Positions 1-8,997 of a stretch of 64,000 nucleotides of DNA are shown piece by piece (position 1 is the first letter of the stretch; each line of letters starts with the position of its first letter). Below the pieces are notes generated by a model. That model saw only the letters and a program-made list of their open reading frames with translations, ran no database searches and had not been told where the DNA came from. Origin of the DNA: Microbacterium luticocti DSM 19459 (GTDB lineage: Bacteria > Actinomycetota > Actinomycetes > Actinomycetales > Microbacteriaceae); contig NZ_AULS01000001.1 of NCBI RefSeq assembly GCF_000422405.1, positions 310,001 through 374,000 on the forward strand, written 5' to 3'. Made by a program: the position numbers and the translations under genes.

Positions 1-1
1 C

Positions 2-379
2 AAGGTCAAGTTCACGACCGCGCAGGAGGTGGTGATCGGCGGCATCCGGCCCGGGCGGGGTGGGCGCACCGGGCGGATCGGGTCGCTGCTGGTGGGCCTG
101 CCGTCGCCGGACGGCCTGCGGTACGCGGGCCGGGTGGGCACCGGGTTCAGCGAGAGCGAGCTGGCCCGGCTCGACGGGATGCTGCAGCCATTGCGCGAGG
201 ACCGCAACCCGTTCGTTGGGGTGCCGGCCGCCGCCGCCGCGGACGCGCTGTGGGTGCGGCCGGAGCTGGTGGCCGAGGTGGAGTTCGCCGAGTTCAGCCC
301 CGGCGGCATCCTGCGCCACGCCCGTTGGCGGGGCCTGCGTCCCGACAAGTCCCCCGCCGAGGTGCGCTTCGAGTCCTGA
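2..379 (+). CDS. ATP-dependent DNA ligase (LigD-type), C-terminal fragment
   Basis: Only the last 125 residues are present; the gene begins before the window. The reading frame opens at base 2 with no start codon. The visible part matches the OB-fold end of the ligase domain of LigD, the ATP-dependent ligase of bacterial non-homologous end joining. Diagnostic stretches are the IGGIRPG-type strand at the beginning of the OB fold, the LRYAGRVGTGF segment, and the closing LRHARWRGLRPDKSPAEV signature typical of this family. Whether the missing N-terminus carries polymerase and phosphoesterase domains cannot be seen here, so the full domain order is unknown. It converges with the cation efflux gene downstream (30 bases between stops). 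Confidence 0.85.
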   Translation, partial: KVKFTTAQEVVIGGIRPGRGGRTGRIGSLLVGLPSPDGLRYAGRVGTGFSESELARLDGMLQPLREDRNPFVGVPAAAAADALWVRPELVAEVEFAEFSPGGILRHARWRGLRPDKSPAEVRFES

Positions 380-409
380 CCGGCGACCGTGCAACCTGCC
401 GGGCCCGGC

Positions 410-1321
410 TCACGCGTGGGGGTCGTGCTCGACGTGACCGGCGGGCTCGAGCTGGAATGTGGAGTGGTCGACGTCGAAGTGATGGGCGAGGCATCCCTGC
501 AACCGGGTGAGGATGTCACCGGTGCGCCCCTCGCGCAGCGTCGCCTCGTCCACGACGACGTGCGCGCTGAACACCGGAGCCCCGCGGGTGAGCTGCCACA
601 CGTGCACGTCGTGGACACCGCGCACACCGGGGGTGGCCAGGATGTGGTCGCGGATCTCACGCACATGCACGTCGCGCGGCGCCGACTCGCCGAGCACCGA
701 GATCACCTCGCGCAGCAGCGTGATCGCCCGTGGCACGATCATCGCCGCGATCAGCAGCGACGCGATCGCGTCGGCGGGCATGAACCCGGTCAGCAGCACG
801 ACGATCGCGGCGGCGATCACCGCGGCCGATCCGATGAGGTCGCCCATCACCTCGAGGTACGCGCCGCGCACGTTCAGGCTCCCCTTCTGCGCGGCAGACA
901 GCAACCACATCGCCACCCCGTTCGCGCACAGCCCGATCACGGCGACCACCAGCATCGGCACGCCTGCGACATCCACGTCGGCGGGGTGGACCAGGCGCAG
1001 CACCGCCTCGACCGCCACCCACACCGACAGCACCAGCAGGATCGCGCCGTTCAGCAGGGCGCCCAGCGCCTCGGCGCGCTGATATCCGAAGGTGCGCCGG
1101 TCGTTGGCCGGCCGGGCCGCCACGATGCTCGCGATCAGCGCGATCACCAGGGCCGCGGCATCCGTGAACATGTGCGCGGCGTCGGCGAGCAGCGCGAGCG
1201 ATCCCGACACGGCGGCCCCGACCACCTGCACGACCATGACCGACGAGGTGATCGCCAGCGAGATCGCCAGCAGGCGCCGGTTGTCGGCGCCGCGGATGCC
1301 GGTGGGGGCGTGGTCGTGCAT
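410..1321 (-). CDS. Cation diffusion facilitator (CDF) family transporter
   Basis: A 303-residue membrane protein of the CzcD/ZitB type that exports Zn2+ or similar divalent metals in exchange for protons. About six membrane segments are visible between residues 18 and 205, followed by a roughly 85-residue cytoplasmic ferredoxin-like metal-sensing domain that ends in a His-rich tail (HVEHDPHA). The first metal-binding pair is the expected His50-x3-Asp54 in segment 2. In segment 5 the pair is Glu157-x3-Asp161 (YLEVMGD) where zinc transporters usually have His-x3-Asp, so metal specificity may differ. The N-terminus is also His-containing (MHDH). A -10 box TAGCCT (minus strand, 1328-1333) ends six bases before ATG, implying a leaderless mRNA. 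A near-palindrome about 55 bases further upstream may be a metal-responsive operator. Confidence 0.88.
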   Translation of the reverse strand: MHDHAPTGIRGADNRRLLAISLAITSSVMVVQVVGAAVSGSLALLADAAHMFTDAAALVIALIASIVAARPANDRRTFGYQRAEALGALLNGAILLVLSVWVAVEAVLRLVHPADVDVAGVPMLVVAVIGLCANGVAMWLLSAAQKGSLNVRGAYLEVMGDLIGSAAVIAAAIVVLLTGFMPADAIASLLIAAMIVPRAITLLREVISVLGESAPRDVHVREIRDHILATPGVRGVHDVHVWQLTRGAPVFSAHVVVDEATLREGRTGDILTRLQGCLAHHFDVDHSTFQLEPAGHVEHDPHA

Positions 1322-1376
1322 GCCTTCAGGCTACGGCGACGGATGCCACGACCCGGCCCGCGCGGTCCAGTCGGGA

Positions 1377-1396
1377 ATGATGCTGATTCTCATCAT
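1377..1396 (-). promoter_or_regulatory. Candidate metal-responsive operator upstream of the CDF gene
   Basis: A 20-base near-palindrome with perfect six-base arms (ATGATG...CATCAT) and an AT-rich centre (GATTC-like on one strand). It lies about 44 bases upstream of the -10 box of the cation efflux gene and outside any coding region. The AT content is striking against the local base composition. The layout resembles Zur or ArsR/CmtR-type binding sites, but I cannot assign a regulator from the sequence alone. Confidence 0.35.
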
Positions 1397-1443
1397 CCGT
1401 GGCCGCCGCGCGCACGCCCGGATACCGGGCCCGGTGCGCGTGC

Positions 1444-2040
1444 CTACAGCAGGGCCAGCAGCGGCTGGAGTGCGCGGAACGCCCGGGCCCGGTGCGAGTG
1501 GGCGGCCTTCTCGTCGTCGGTCCATTCGCCGACGGTTCGCTCTGTCGCGGTGGGCTGGTCGTCGGGGATGAAGATCGGGTCGTAACCGAACCCGCCGTCG
1601 CCCCGCGGGGCGGTGGCGATGCGGCCCGGCCAGATGCCCTCGACGACATGCTCGTCGCCGCCGGGCAGCACCAGGGCGATGACCGAGGTGAAGTGTGCGG
1701 TGCGGTGCGGGTCGGCGATGTCGCTGATCTGGTCGAGCAGCAGGTGCAGGTTGGCGACCGGGTCTTTGGCGTGCCCGGCCCAGTACGCCGAGAAGATGCC
1801 GGGTGCTCCGCCGAGCACGTCCACGCACACCCCGGAGTCGTCGGCGAACGACGGTAGACCGGTGTGGGCGCACGCCGCCCGAGCCTTGATGAGTGCGTTG
1901 TCGGCGAAGCTGACGCCGTCCTCGATCGGTTCCGGCCCGTCGTAGCCGATGAGCTCGAAGTCGGGGCGGGATGCCGCGACGATCTGTGCGAACTCGGTGA
2001 CCTTGTGCGGGTTGTGGGTGGCCAACACCGCCCGGGTCAT
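1444..2040 (-). CDS. rdgB: Non-canonical purine NTP pyrophosphatase (RdgB/HAM1)
   Basis: A 198-residue house-cleaning enzyme that hydrolyses dITP, ITP and XTP to the monophosphate and pyrophosphate. It keeps deaminated purines out of DNA and RNA. The N-terminal phosphate-binding motif [11 protein letters not shown], the [21 protein letters not shown] segment with the catalytic acidic residues, the GFGYDPIF motif and the C-terminal SHRARA motif are all in place. The start chosen is the ATG that overlaps the rph stop by four bases (ATGA). A longer in-frame start 48 bases upstream would add an unrelated Ala/Gly-rich leader inside rph. It is the last gene of a murI-rph-rdgB operon, a common bacterial arrangement. 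Confidence 0.95.
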   Translation of the reverse strand: MTRAVLATHNPHKVTEFAQIVAASRPDFELIGYDGPEPIEDGVSFADNALIKARAACAHTGLPSFADDSGVCVDVLGGAPGIFSAYWAGHAKDPVANLHLLLDQISDIADPHRTAHFTSVIALVLPGGDEHVVEGIWPGRIATAPRGDGGFGYDPIFIPDDQPTATERTVGEWTDDEKAAHSHRARAFRALQPLLALL

Positions 2041-2777
2041 GAGGCCGCCTCCAGCGCCGCCCGCTGCAGCTCGCGCAGCTGCGCGCACCCGTTCATGCCG
2101 AGCTCGAGCAGCGCGTCCAGCTCACGCTTGTCGAACGGCGCGCCCTCGGCGGTGCCCTGCACCTCGACGAACAGGCCACGGCCGGTGACCACGACGTTCA
2201 TGTCCGTCTCGGCGCGTACGTCCTCGACATATGCCAGATCGAGCATGGGCTCACCGTCGATGATCCCGACCGAGACCGCCGAGACCGAATCGAGCAGCAC
2301 GTCGCTGCGCTGCGCGATGAACTTCTTCTCGCGCCCCCACGCGATCGCATCGGCCAGCGCCACGTACGCCCCGGTGATCGCGGCGGTGCGGGTGCCACCG
2401 TCGGCCTGCAGCACGTCGCAGTCGATCACGATGGTGTTCTCGCCCAGCGCCTTGGTGTCCACGACCGCGCGCAGGGCGCGGCCGATCAGTCGTGAGATCT
2501 CGTGGGTGCGCCCGCCGATGCGTCCCTTGACCGACTCACGGTCGTTGCGGGTGTTGGTCGCACGCGGGAGCATCGCGTATTCGGCGGTCACCCACCCCTT
2601 GCCCTTGCCGGTCAGCCACCGCGGCACGCCGCCCGTGAACGACGCGGTGCACAGCACCTTGGTGCCGCCGAAGGCGATCAGGGCCGACCCTTCGGCCTGG
2701 GCGCTCCAGCCGCGTTCGATCGTCACCCGGCGCAGCTGGTCCGGGGTGCGCCCGTCGGCGCGGATCACGTCGGTCAT
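2037..2777 (-). CDS. rph: Ribonuclease PH
   Basis: A 246-residue phosphorolytic 3'-5' exoribonuclease that trims tRNA 3' ends, using phosphate to release nucleoside diphosphates. The length and sequence fit the family throughout: the [12 protein letters not shown]-terminus, the KVLCTASF strand, the [23 protein letters not shown] segment with the substrate-binding arginines, [19 protein letters not shown], and the C-terminal half with [17 protein letters not shown]. It overlaps murI upstream and rdgB downstream by four bases each, so the three genes are probably cotranscribed and translationally coupled. No irregularity is visible. Confidence 0.96.
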   Translation of the reverse strand: MTDVIRADGRTPDQLRRVTIERGWSAQAEGSALIAFGGTKVLCTASFTGGVPRWLTGKGKGWVTAEYAMLPRATNTRNDRESVKGRIGGRTHEISRLIGRALRAVVDTKALGENTIVIDCDVLQADGGTRTAAITGAYVALADAIAWGREKKFIAQRSDVLLDSVSAVSVGIIDGEPMLDLAYVEDVRAETDMNVVVTGRGLFVEVQGTAEGAPFDKRELDALLELGMNGCAQLRELQRAALEAAS

Positions 2778-3619
2778 CTCTCTCCTCGGGTGGATGCCGC
2801 GTGCTGCGGCAGGTCGATCACGCCGGTCTGCACGAGCGTGACGGTGCGTACCTCCCGGCCCATCAGGCGGTGCGCCAGGCTCAGGAAGTCCTGAGCGGAG
2901 TCGCCGGTCGCCTCGTACTCGTGGTGTGCGTCGGCGGCGGGACCGGCCAGCAGATCGCGCGAGACCAGTTGGCGGTACACGTCTTTGGCCGTCTCGGTGT
3001 CACTCGAGACCAGCGACACCTCCGCCCCCATGACGTAGCTGATCGCCCCCTCGAGGAACGGGTAGTGCGTGCAGCCGAGCACGAGGGTGTCGACGCCGGC
3101 ATGCCGCAGCGGCGCCAAGTAGTCCTCGGCGACGGCGAGCACCTCGGGGGTGTCGGTGACGCCCGCCTCGACGAACTCCACGAACCGCGGGCACGGCCGG
3201 GTGAACACGGTGAGCCGTTCGTTCACGCCGAGCATGTCCTGATAGACGCCCGACCCGATCGTGCCGTCGGTACCGATGACACCCACCCGCCCGTTGCGGG
3301 TGGTCGACATCGCGGTGCGTACGGCCGGGCCGATCACCTCGACGACCGGCACGTCGTAGCGTTCCCGCGCGTCGCGCAGCAGCGCCGCCGACGCGGTGTT
3401 GCAGGCGATCACGAGCATCTTCACGCCCTGGTCGACGAGGGTGTCGAGCACCTCGAGCCCGTACCGGCGCACATCGGCGATCGGCTTGGGGCCGTAGGGC
3501 GAATGTGCGGTGTCGCCGATGTAGCGCAGCGACTCACGCGGCAGCAGTGCCGAGATCGCACGGGCGACGGTGAGACCGCCGACCCCGGAGTCGAAGATGC
3601 CGATCGGCGCGTCGTTCAC
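2774..3619 (-). CDS. murI: Glutamate racemase
   Basis: A 281-residue cofactor-independent racemase that makes D-glutamate for peptidoglycan. Motifs in order are [11 protein letters not shown] (catalytic Asp), [19 protein letters not shown] (first catalytic Cys) and [10 protein letters not shown] (second catalytic Cys followed by His). The family start is the GTG at 3619; the open frame continues about 660 bases further upstream through divergent pncB without family similarity. A TAGGCT -10 box (minus strand, 3628-3633) ends eight bases before GTG, supporting this start and a leaderless mRNA. First gene of murI-rph-rdgB, with a four-base overlap into rph. Confidence 0.95.
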   Translation of the reverse strand: MNDAPIGIFDSGVGGLTVARAISALLPRESLRYIGDTAHSPYGPKPIADVRRYGLEVLDTLVDQGVKMLVIACNTASAALLRDARERYDVPVVEVIGPAVRTAMSTTRNGRVGVIGTDGTIGSGVYQDMLGVNERLTVFTRPCPRFVEFVEAGVTDTPEVLAVAEDYLAPLRHAGVDTLVLGCTHYPFLEGAISYVMGAEVSLVSSDTETAKDVYRQLVSRDLLAGPAADAHHEYEATGDSAQDFLSLAHRLMGREVRTVTLVQTGVIDLPQHAASTRGER

Positions 3620-3661
3620 AGTCCCCCAGCCTACCCGCGCGTGCCCGGTAGGCTGACCGGC
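3620..3661. promoter_or_regulatory. Divergent leaderless promoters of murI and pncB
   Basis: The 42 bases between the two start codons contain an inverted repeat, AGCCTACC (3628-3635) and GGTAGGCT (3647-3654). Each arm holds a TAGGCT -10 box, one per strand. The boxes end eight bases before the murI GTG and seven bases before the pncB ATG. Both transcripts should therefore start at or very near the start codon. The two promoters must compete for RNA polymerase because their -35 zones cover each other. Confidence 0.65.
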
Positions 3662-4990
3662 ATGAGCACGCGCAGCACCGCCCTGTTCACCGACCGCTAC
3701 GAGCTCACGATGCTCGAGGCCGCCCTGCGGGACGGCACCGCCACACGTCGGTGCGTGTTCGAGCTGTTCGGGCGCCGACTGTCGGGCGGCCGCCGGTTCG
3801 GCGTGGTCGCCGGTACCGGACGGCTGCTGCACCTGCTGCGCGAGTTCCGTTTCGGTGACGACGAGTTGCGGCATCTGCGCGATGACCGGGTGGTGGATGC
3901 CACCACCGTGCGCTTTCTCGAGGACTACCGCTTCGGCGGCACGATCACCGGGTACCGCGAGGGCGAGCTGTACTTTCCGGGCTCGCCGATCCTCACCGTG
4001 GAGGGCTCGTTCGCCGAGGCCGTGGTGCTGGAGACGATCGCGCTGAGCGTGATGAACCATGATTCGGCTGTGGCCACGGCGGCGGCCCGCATGTCGATCG
4101 CCGCCGGCGACCGGCCGCTGGCCGAGATGGGATCGCGGCGCACCGGTGAGCACGCCGCCGTGGCTGCGGCCCGGGCCGCCTACATCGCCGGTTTCGACGC
4201 GACCAGCAACCTCGAGGCGGGCCGGGCCTGGGGCATCCCGACCATGGGCACAGCCGCCCACGCGTTCACCCTGTTGCACGACACTGAAGAAGACGCGTTC
4301 CGTTCACAGATCGCGGCGTTGGGCACGCAGACCACGCTGCTGGTGGACACCTACGACATCCGCGAGGGGGTCGCCACGGCGGTGCGAGTGGCGGGCACCG
4401 ACCTCGGCGGGGTGCGCATCGACTCGGGTGACCTGCCGATCGTCGCCGCTGAGGTGCGGGCGCAGCTGGACGAGCTGGGCGCGACGGGAACGAAGATCAC
4501 GGTGACCAGCGACCTCGACGAGTACGCGATCGCGACGCTCGCCGCCGCCCCGGTGGACTCGTACGGGGTCGGTACCTCGCTGGTCACCGGTTCGGGCACG
4601 CCGACGGCGGGCATGGTCTACAAGCTGGTGGCCCGGCAGGCCGCCGACGGGTCGTGGGTGGCGGTGGCCAAGACCTCGACCGACAAGGTGTCGAAGGGCG
4701 GACGGAAGGCGGCGTTCCGCACGCTGGACGCGGGGACCGCCACCCAGGAGCTCATCGCCGTCTCGGACGGGTTCGAACAGGTCGAGACGCCTGCGCAGCA
4801 TCCCGACGCCCGGCCGCTGCAGGTGACGCTGGTGCACGACGGCGAGCCGGATGCCGCGTTCGAGGGCGTCGCCGGTGTCGCAGCGGCCCGCGTCCACCAC
4901 GCGCGCGTCCGTGAGGAACTGCCGGTGCGCGCGCTCGCGCTCAGCCGGGCCGACCCGGCGATCCCGACCGTCTACGTCGACGCCGGGTGA
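3662..4990 (+). CDS. pncB: Nicotinate phosphoribosyltransferase
   Basis: A 442-residue enzyme of the NAD salvage pathway that converts nicotinate and PRPP to nicotinate mononucleotide with ATP hydrolysis. The N-terminal [11 protein letters not shown] motif, the [14 protein letters not shown] segment, [19 protein letters not shown], the [11 protein letters not shown] phosphate-binding motif and [11 protein letters not shown] are typical of the actinobacterial family (TIGR01513 type). The ATG at 3662 is chosen because a TAGGCT -10 box ends seven bases upstream and the family alignment begins here. It is divergent from murI across a shared 42-base promoter. It ends 15 bases before the convergent DUF3039 gene. 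Confidence 0.95.
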   Translation: MSTRSTALFTDRYELTMLEAALRDGTATRRCVFELFGRRLSGGRRFGVVAGTGRLLHLLREFRFGDDELRHLRDDRVVDATTVRFLEDYRFGGTITGYREGELYFPGSPILTVEGSFAEAVVLETIALSVMNHDSAVATAAARMSIAAGDRPLAEMGSRRTGEHAAVAAARAAYIAGFDATSNLEAGRAWGIPTMGTAAHAFTLLHDTEEDAFRSQIAALGTQTTLLVDTYDIREGVATAVRVAGTDLGGVRIDSGDLPIVAAEVRAQLDELGATGTKITVTSDLDEYAIATLAAAPVDSYGVGTSLVTGSGTPTAGMVYKLVARQAADGSWVAVAKTSTDKVSKGGRKAAFRTLDAGTATQELIAVSDGFEQVETPAQHPDARPLQVTLVHDGEPDAAFEGVAGVAAARVHHARVREELPVRALALSRADPAIPTVYVDAG

Positions 4991-5005
4991 GGCGGGCGGT
5001 CAGGA

Positions 5006-5272
5006 TCAGCCGCGCAACGACTCGTAGATCTCTTTGCAGGCGGGGCACACCGGGAACTTCTCGGGGTCGCGACCCGGGGTCCACTTCTTGCCGCACAGCG
5101 CCCGCACCGGCTTGCCGGTGAGCGCCGACTCGAGGATCTTCTCCTTCTTCACGTAGTGCGAGAAGCGCTCGTGGTCGCCCGGCTCGATGTGCTCTTCGCG
5201 CAGCAGCTCTTCGAGCTCGCGGTCGAGGGTCGCCACTCCCCCGCTGTCGGGCTGGTCGATCGGGGTGCTCAT
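5006..5272 (-). CDS. DUF3039 domain protein, probable zinc-binding
   Basis: An 88-residue conserved actinobacterial protein of unknown function. The second half (about residues 38-88) is the DUF3039 core: HYVKKEKILESA, then LTGKPVRALCGKKWTPGRDPEKFPVCPACKEIY, which has one Cys followed by a CPAC knuckle. That makes a likely zinc site. The N-terminal half is acidic and probably disordered or helical. A TACACT -10 box (minus strand, 5280-5285) ends seven bases before ATG, so the mRNA is probably leaderless. No function is known to me; the neighbours give no clear clue. Confidence 0.85.
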   Translation of the reverse strand: MSTPIDQPDSGGVATLDRELEELLREEHIEPGDHERFSHYVKKEKILESALTGKPVRALCGKKWTPGRDPEKFPVCPACKEIYESLRG

Positions 5273-5302
5273 TTCGCCCAGTGTAATCGCGGGCCGTGTC
5301 GG

Positions 5303-6871
5303 TCAGGCCGATTCGGCGAACTCGAGCAGGCGCGGCCCGCGGCGCTCGAACACGGCCGACCCGGCCGCCACCCCGACGGCGAGCACGAGCAGCCCGACGA
5401 CCAGCCCGCCCCACAGCGCGAACGGCGCGTATGAGATGTCGGAGGCGAACGCGAGCACGCCCCACCCCAGTGCCGGCGCCGAGAGCGCGAGTGTCCCCAG
5501 CAGCACGAGCGCCTGGGCGAGAGCGGGCAGTGCGCCCGAGCGCTCGGGCTGGCGGAACGGACTGTCTCCGGGGCGGGTGACCGGGTAGGGCGCGAGCGCC
5601 GACGAGATGCTCGACAGGCCCAGGCCGCACAGGAACAGGCTCGCGCACACTCCGACCAGCGCCGGCAGCAGCGACCACCGCCCGTGCACGGCGATGGCGA
5701 TCGGCACGGTGACCGCCAACAGCGGCACCCCCACCACGGTCACCGGAACCAGCCGGCCGATCCGGTCCGAGATGCCGCGCACGCCCGAGGCCAGGTGCAA
5801 CCAGATGGCGGTCGAGTCGTACGCGAGATCGTTGTGCGGCAGCCATCCCAAGAAGAGGGCCATGATCGGCACCGGCAACAGCACGACCGTCGAGACCGGC
5901 ACCCCGACGATCAGCAGCGGCACCATGGCGAAAAGGCCGGCGAGCGGGATGACCAGGAGGTTGACCAGGTAGCGGCGGTCGCCCAGCCAGTAGAGAAGGC
6001 TGCGCGCCGCGATCGCACCGCCGGGGGTGCCCGGAGTGACGGCGAACCAGCCGAGCCGACCGCTTCCGCGGGCGACGACCGGGCGTTCCACGCTGTGCAG
6101 CGCGTGGTGCACGAGTGCCGCCCAGCCGGCCGCCAGGGCGACGACCGTGCCGACGGCGATACTGATGCACGCGGCGAGCGCGCCGGGCCCGTCGGCGGCG
6201 CGTGCGGGGATCGCCCAGGCGGCGCCGAGCGGGCTGTCGCCGAGGATGCGCGCCGCCTGCACGAGTTGTTGCGGCACGGCACCGCCCCACTGCAGCGAGG
6301 CGAGGAACACGCCGACCGGCACGACGACGACGAGGATCGCGAGCACGAACAGCCCGGTGAGCTCGCGGGATCGACGCTCGCGCAGGAACAGGGCGGCAAG
6401 CGCCGCGCAGACCCGCGCCAGCAGCGCACAGGTGAGCACTCCCAGCACGGCGCCGAGGGCGGCAAGCGGCCACGGGACGCCGAGTGCCTGCCAGAGCACC
6501 ACGGCGCACACGGCGAGGGCGGTGATCGCGGCGACCGGCACACTGATCACGCCGGCCAGCGCCAGGGCGCCGGCGAGCGGTGCGGCGGGGATGTCGAAGA
6601 CGGCGAACCGTCGCGCATCCAGTGGGTCGACGGTCCCCGCCACCAGGGGGGCCGCGGCGAAACCGAGCGTGAGTGCGCTGCCGCCGAGCACGGTGACGAC
6701 CATGGCCACCTCGGCCGTGCCACCGCGTTCGGACAGCAGGCCCCAGCATCCGATCGCCGTCGCCGCGGCGAGGACGACGAGCTTCAGCGCCGTACGCGCG
6801 ACCTGGCGGGCGTCGCCGTACAGCCCGGCGACGAGCATGCGCAGCCTCAGCCCGAGAACGTGTGCAACCAC
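5303..6871 (-). CDS. ABC-2 type transporter permease (exporter)
   Basis: A 522-residue polytopic membrane protein with about 12 hydrophobic segments rich in Ala, Val and Leu. The gene starts inside the end of the adjacent ABC ATPase gene (25-base overlap with the GTG used; an ATG at 6838, eight bases after the ATPase stop, is an alternative). The pairing and strand order argue that it is the membrane partner of that ATPase. The substrate cannot be told: such two-gene systems export drugs, lipids or peptides. The N-terminal basic segment GLRLRMLVAGLYGD is typical of ABC-2 permeases. The downstream end is 30 bases from the DUF3039 start. Confidence 0.75.
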   Translation of the reverse strand: MVAHVLGLRLRMLVAGLYGDARQVARTALKLVVLAAATAIGCWGLLSERGGTAEVAMVVTVLGGSALTLGFAAAPLVAGTVDPLDARRFAVFDIPAAPLAGALALAGVISVPVAAITALAVCAVVLWQALGVPWPLAALGAVLGVLTCALLARVCAALAALFLRERRSRELTGLFVLAILVVVVPVGVFLASLQWGGAVPQQLVQAARILGDSPLGAAWAIPARAADGPGALAACISIAVGTVVALAAGWAALVHHALHSVERPVVARGSGRLGWFAVTPGTPGGAIAARSLLYWLGDRRYLVNLLVIPLAGLFAMVPLLIVGVPVSTVVLLPVPIMALFLGWLPHNDLAYDSTAIWLHLASGVRGISDRIGRLVPVTVVGVPLLAVTVPIAIAVHGRWSLLPALVGVCASLFLCGLGLSSISSALAPYPVTRPGDSPFRQPERSGALPALAQALVLLGTLALSAPALGWGVLAFASDISYAPFALWGGLVVGLLVLAVGVAAGSAVFERRGPRLLEFAESA

Positions 6872-8997
6872 TCCAGGCCCTCCACGTCCGACAGTCCGCC
6901 GGTCAGCTGCACCAGACGCTGTTCGAGGGTGAGCTCGCCGCGTACCTGGTCGACCGGACCCTCGGCGAGCACCTGCCCGCCCACCAGCACCGCGACCCGC
7001 GTGCAGACCCGTTCGATCATCTCCATGCCGTGGCTGGAGAGGATGACGGTGCCACCGTGCCGGACGTAGGCGCCGAGGATGTCGAGGATGACCGCGGCCG
7101 AGACCGGGTCGACGGCCTCGAACGGTTCGTCGAGCACGAGCAACCGCGGCGAGTGGATCATCGCGCCGGCCAGCATGACCTTCTTGGTCATGCCGGCGGA
7201 GTAGTCCGACACCCGGCGGCCGAGCGCGTCGCCGAGGTCGAACGCGCGGGCGAGGTCGGCGGTGCGGGTGTGCACGAGGGCGGGGTCGAGTCCGCGCAGC
7301 ACACCGCAGTAGTACAGCAGCTGCCGGCCGGTGAGCCGGTCGAAGGTGCGCAGCCGGTCGGGCAGCACACCGATGAGGCGTTTCGCGTCACGGGGGTGTG
7401 CGGCGGCGTCGATGCCGTTGATGCGGATGCTGCCCTGGTCGGGCCGCAGCAGCCCCGCGATCATCGACAGCGTGGTGGTCTTGCCCGCACCGTTGGGACC
7501 GACCAGACCATAGAAGGTACCGGCCGGCACGGTCAGATCGATGCCGCCGACCGCCGCCGTACCCGAGAACGACTTGACCAGGCCGCGCACCGCCAGGGCC
7601 GGCTGCGCGCTGTCTGCCGCGGCTTCATCACCGATGTCGACGACGGATGCCTCGGCCTGCGCGTCGTCGACGGATGCCTCGGCCTGCTCGTCGGCGACGG
7701 GTGCTTCGGGTTGCTCCTCGGCGACGGGTGCTTCGGATTGCTCCTCGGCGACGGGTGCTTCGGGTTGCGTGTCGGCGACGGGAGCTTCGGGTTGCTCGTC
7801 GGCAACCGGCGCTGCTGCGGGCTGCGCGTGGGCCGACGCCGCGGACTCGTCGTCGACGGATACCTTGGACTCATCGTCGCCGGATGCTTCGGGCTGCGCC
7901 TCAACGGATGCTCCGGCCTGCTCGTCGGCGACGAGCGCTGCCGCGGACTGCTCGTCGACCGATGCCGCGGTCTCGTCGTCGACGGATGCTTCGGGCTCCG
8001 CGTCGTCACCTGTGGCGACTTCCGTGCCGCCGGTCGCCGACGGGAGAGGGGACGCATCCGGCTCACTCGCTGTGACGGCCACGACCTGGCCGTCATCCGT
8101 GCCGACGGGCGCAGCCTCGGCATCGGCGACATGGTCGCCGGACTCGGACGCGGTGCCGGTGAGCGAGTCGGCCGACTGACTGGTCACCGCCTCGGAGCGC
8201 TCAGGTGTCCCGGTCGCCGTGGTCTCACGCGTGGTTCCTGAGATCTGCGTTCCCGCCTTGCTGGAGCCTTCTTCATCGGAGGCATCGGAGGTCACGGTGT
8301 CCGGCTCGGCGGCGACGGGTGCGTCCTCGGGCCGAGGCGGCAGCGGCGGGGGCATCGGAACGGGTGCCGGCGGTTTCGGCGGGATCTTGAGTTCGTCCTG
8401 CTCGCCGGCGGCATCCGACACGACTGCGGGCGTGGGCTGCGTCGTGGATGTCGCGGGCGTGCGCTTCTTCGGCGTCCGTGCGGCGCCGGCGGTGGTGCGC
8501 TTGCCCCCGGCCGCCTTCCCCGCAGCACCGGCCTTCTTCGCGGCCGCACCGGTCGCCTTCCCCGCAGCTCCGGTAGCCCCACCCGTCTTACCGGACGCTC
8601 CGGTCGCCTTCGCGGCCGCCCCGGTCGTCTTCGCCGCCGCACCGGTCGTCTTCGCCGCGGCACCGGTCTTCTGCGCGCCCGCCCCGGTCGTCTTCGCGCC
8701 ACCGCTGGTCGCGCCCGCGCCGCCGACGCTCTTGGTGTTCGGGGCCTTTGTGCCACCGCGCGCTGTCGCACCGCGCGCGGACGACGGTCGGGAACCCTTC
8801 GTCGCCCTCGGCGTGCGGGAACCCTTCGAGCTCGTGCGCGGCCCAGCCGCCCCGCCCTCAGTGGCATCCTCGTCCGACGTGACGGCGTCGCCACCCGATG
8901 CGGCATGCGCCTGCTGCAGCCTGCGCGCCGCCTCGGCCGCCGACACCGAGGGGCGGGGCGGCACGGGTACCGGACCGCTGGACTCTGCGGCGTTCAC
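6847..8997 (-). CDS. ABC transporter ATP-binding protein with long repetitive N-terminal extension
   Basis: A 716-residue protein in which only the last roughly 245 residues are a standard ABC ATPase: Walker A GPNGAGKTT, a Q-loop region, signature YSAGMTKKV (degenerate relative to LSGGQ), Walker B LLVLDEP and H-loop SSHGMEM. The first roughly 470 residues are low complexity. A Lys/Ala/Gly/Thr-rich stretch (7-residue repeats like AAKTTGA) resembles histone H1 tails. It is followed by a Pro-rich segment and then a strongly acidic Glu/Asp/Ala/Val stretch with nine-residue repeats (EEQPEAPVA). The GTG at 8997 is chosen because GAGGAGG lies five bases upstream; a GTG at 9051 lacks such a site. The extension may tether the exporter or be a fused partner. 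Its role is unknown. Confidence 0.8.
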   Translation of the reverse strand: MNAAESSGPVPVPPRPSVSAAEAARRLQQAHAASGGDAVTSDEDATEGGAAGPRTSSKGSRTPRATKGSRPSSARGATARGGTKAPNTKSVGGAGATSGGAKTTGAGAQKTGAAAKTTGAAAKTTGAAAKATGASGKTGGATGAAGKATGAAAKKAGAAGKAAGGKRTTAGAARTPKKRTPATSTTQPTPAVVSDAAGEQDELKIPPKPPAPVPMPPPLPPRPEDAPVAAEPDTVTSDASDEEGSSKAGTQISGTTRETTATGTPERSEAVTSQSADSLTGTASESGDHVADAEAAPVGTDDGQVVAVTASEPDASPLPSATGGTEVATGDDAEPEASVDDETAASVDEQSAAALVADEQAGASVEAQPEASGDDESKVSVDDESAASAHAQPAAAPVADEQPEAPVADTQPEAPVAEEQSEAPVAEEQPEAPVADEQAEASVDDAQAEASVVDIGDEAAADSAQPALAVRGLVKSFSGTAAVGGIDLTVPAGTFYGLVGPNGAGKTTTLSMIAGLLRPDQGSIRINGIDAAAHPRDAKRLIGVLPDRLRTFDRLTGRQLLYYCGVLRGLDPALVHTRTADLARAFDLGDALGRRVSDYSAGMTKKVMLAGAMIHSPRLLVLDEPFEAVDPVSAAVILDILGAYVRHGGTVILSSHGMEMIERVCTRVAVLVGGQVLAEGPVDQVRGELTLEQRLVQLTGGLSDVEGLEWLHTFSG
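7687..7821. repeat. 27-bp in-frame tandem repeats in the ABC ATPase gene
   Basis: Four near-identical 27-base units (7687-7713, 7714-7740, 7741-7767, 7768-7794) and a degenerate fifth encode nine-residue acidic repeats of the form EEQPEAPVA on the minus strand. Weaker copies continue on both sides from about 7640 to 7990. The array is likely to vary in length between strains. Confidence 0.8.
8598..8700. repeat. 21-bp in-frame tandem repeats encoding a Lys/Ala-rich tract
   Basis: About five imperfect 21-base units of the form GCACCGGTCGTCTTCGCCGC encode heptads like AAKTTGA on the minus strand. They lie within the histone-H1-like N-terminal part of the ABC ATPase gene, and more degenerate copies extend to about 8500. 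Confidence 0.65.

Noticed and set aside
2801..3661. Extended N-terminus of pncB reaching back through murI
   Set aside because: The frame is open but has no family similarity. The ATG at 3662 is backed by a -10 box at the right distance.
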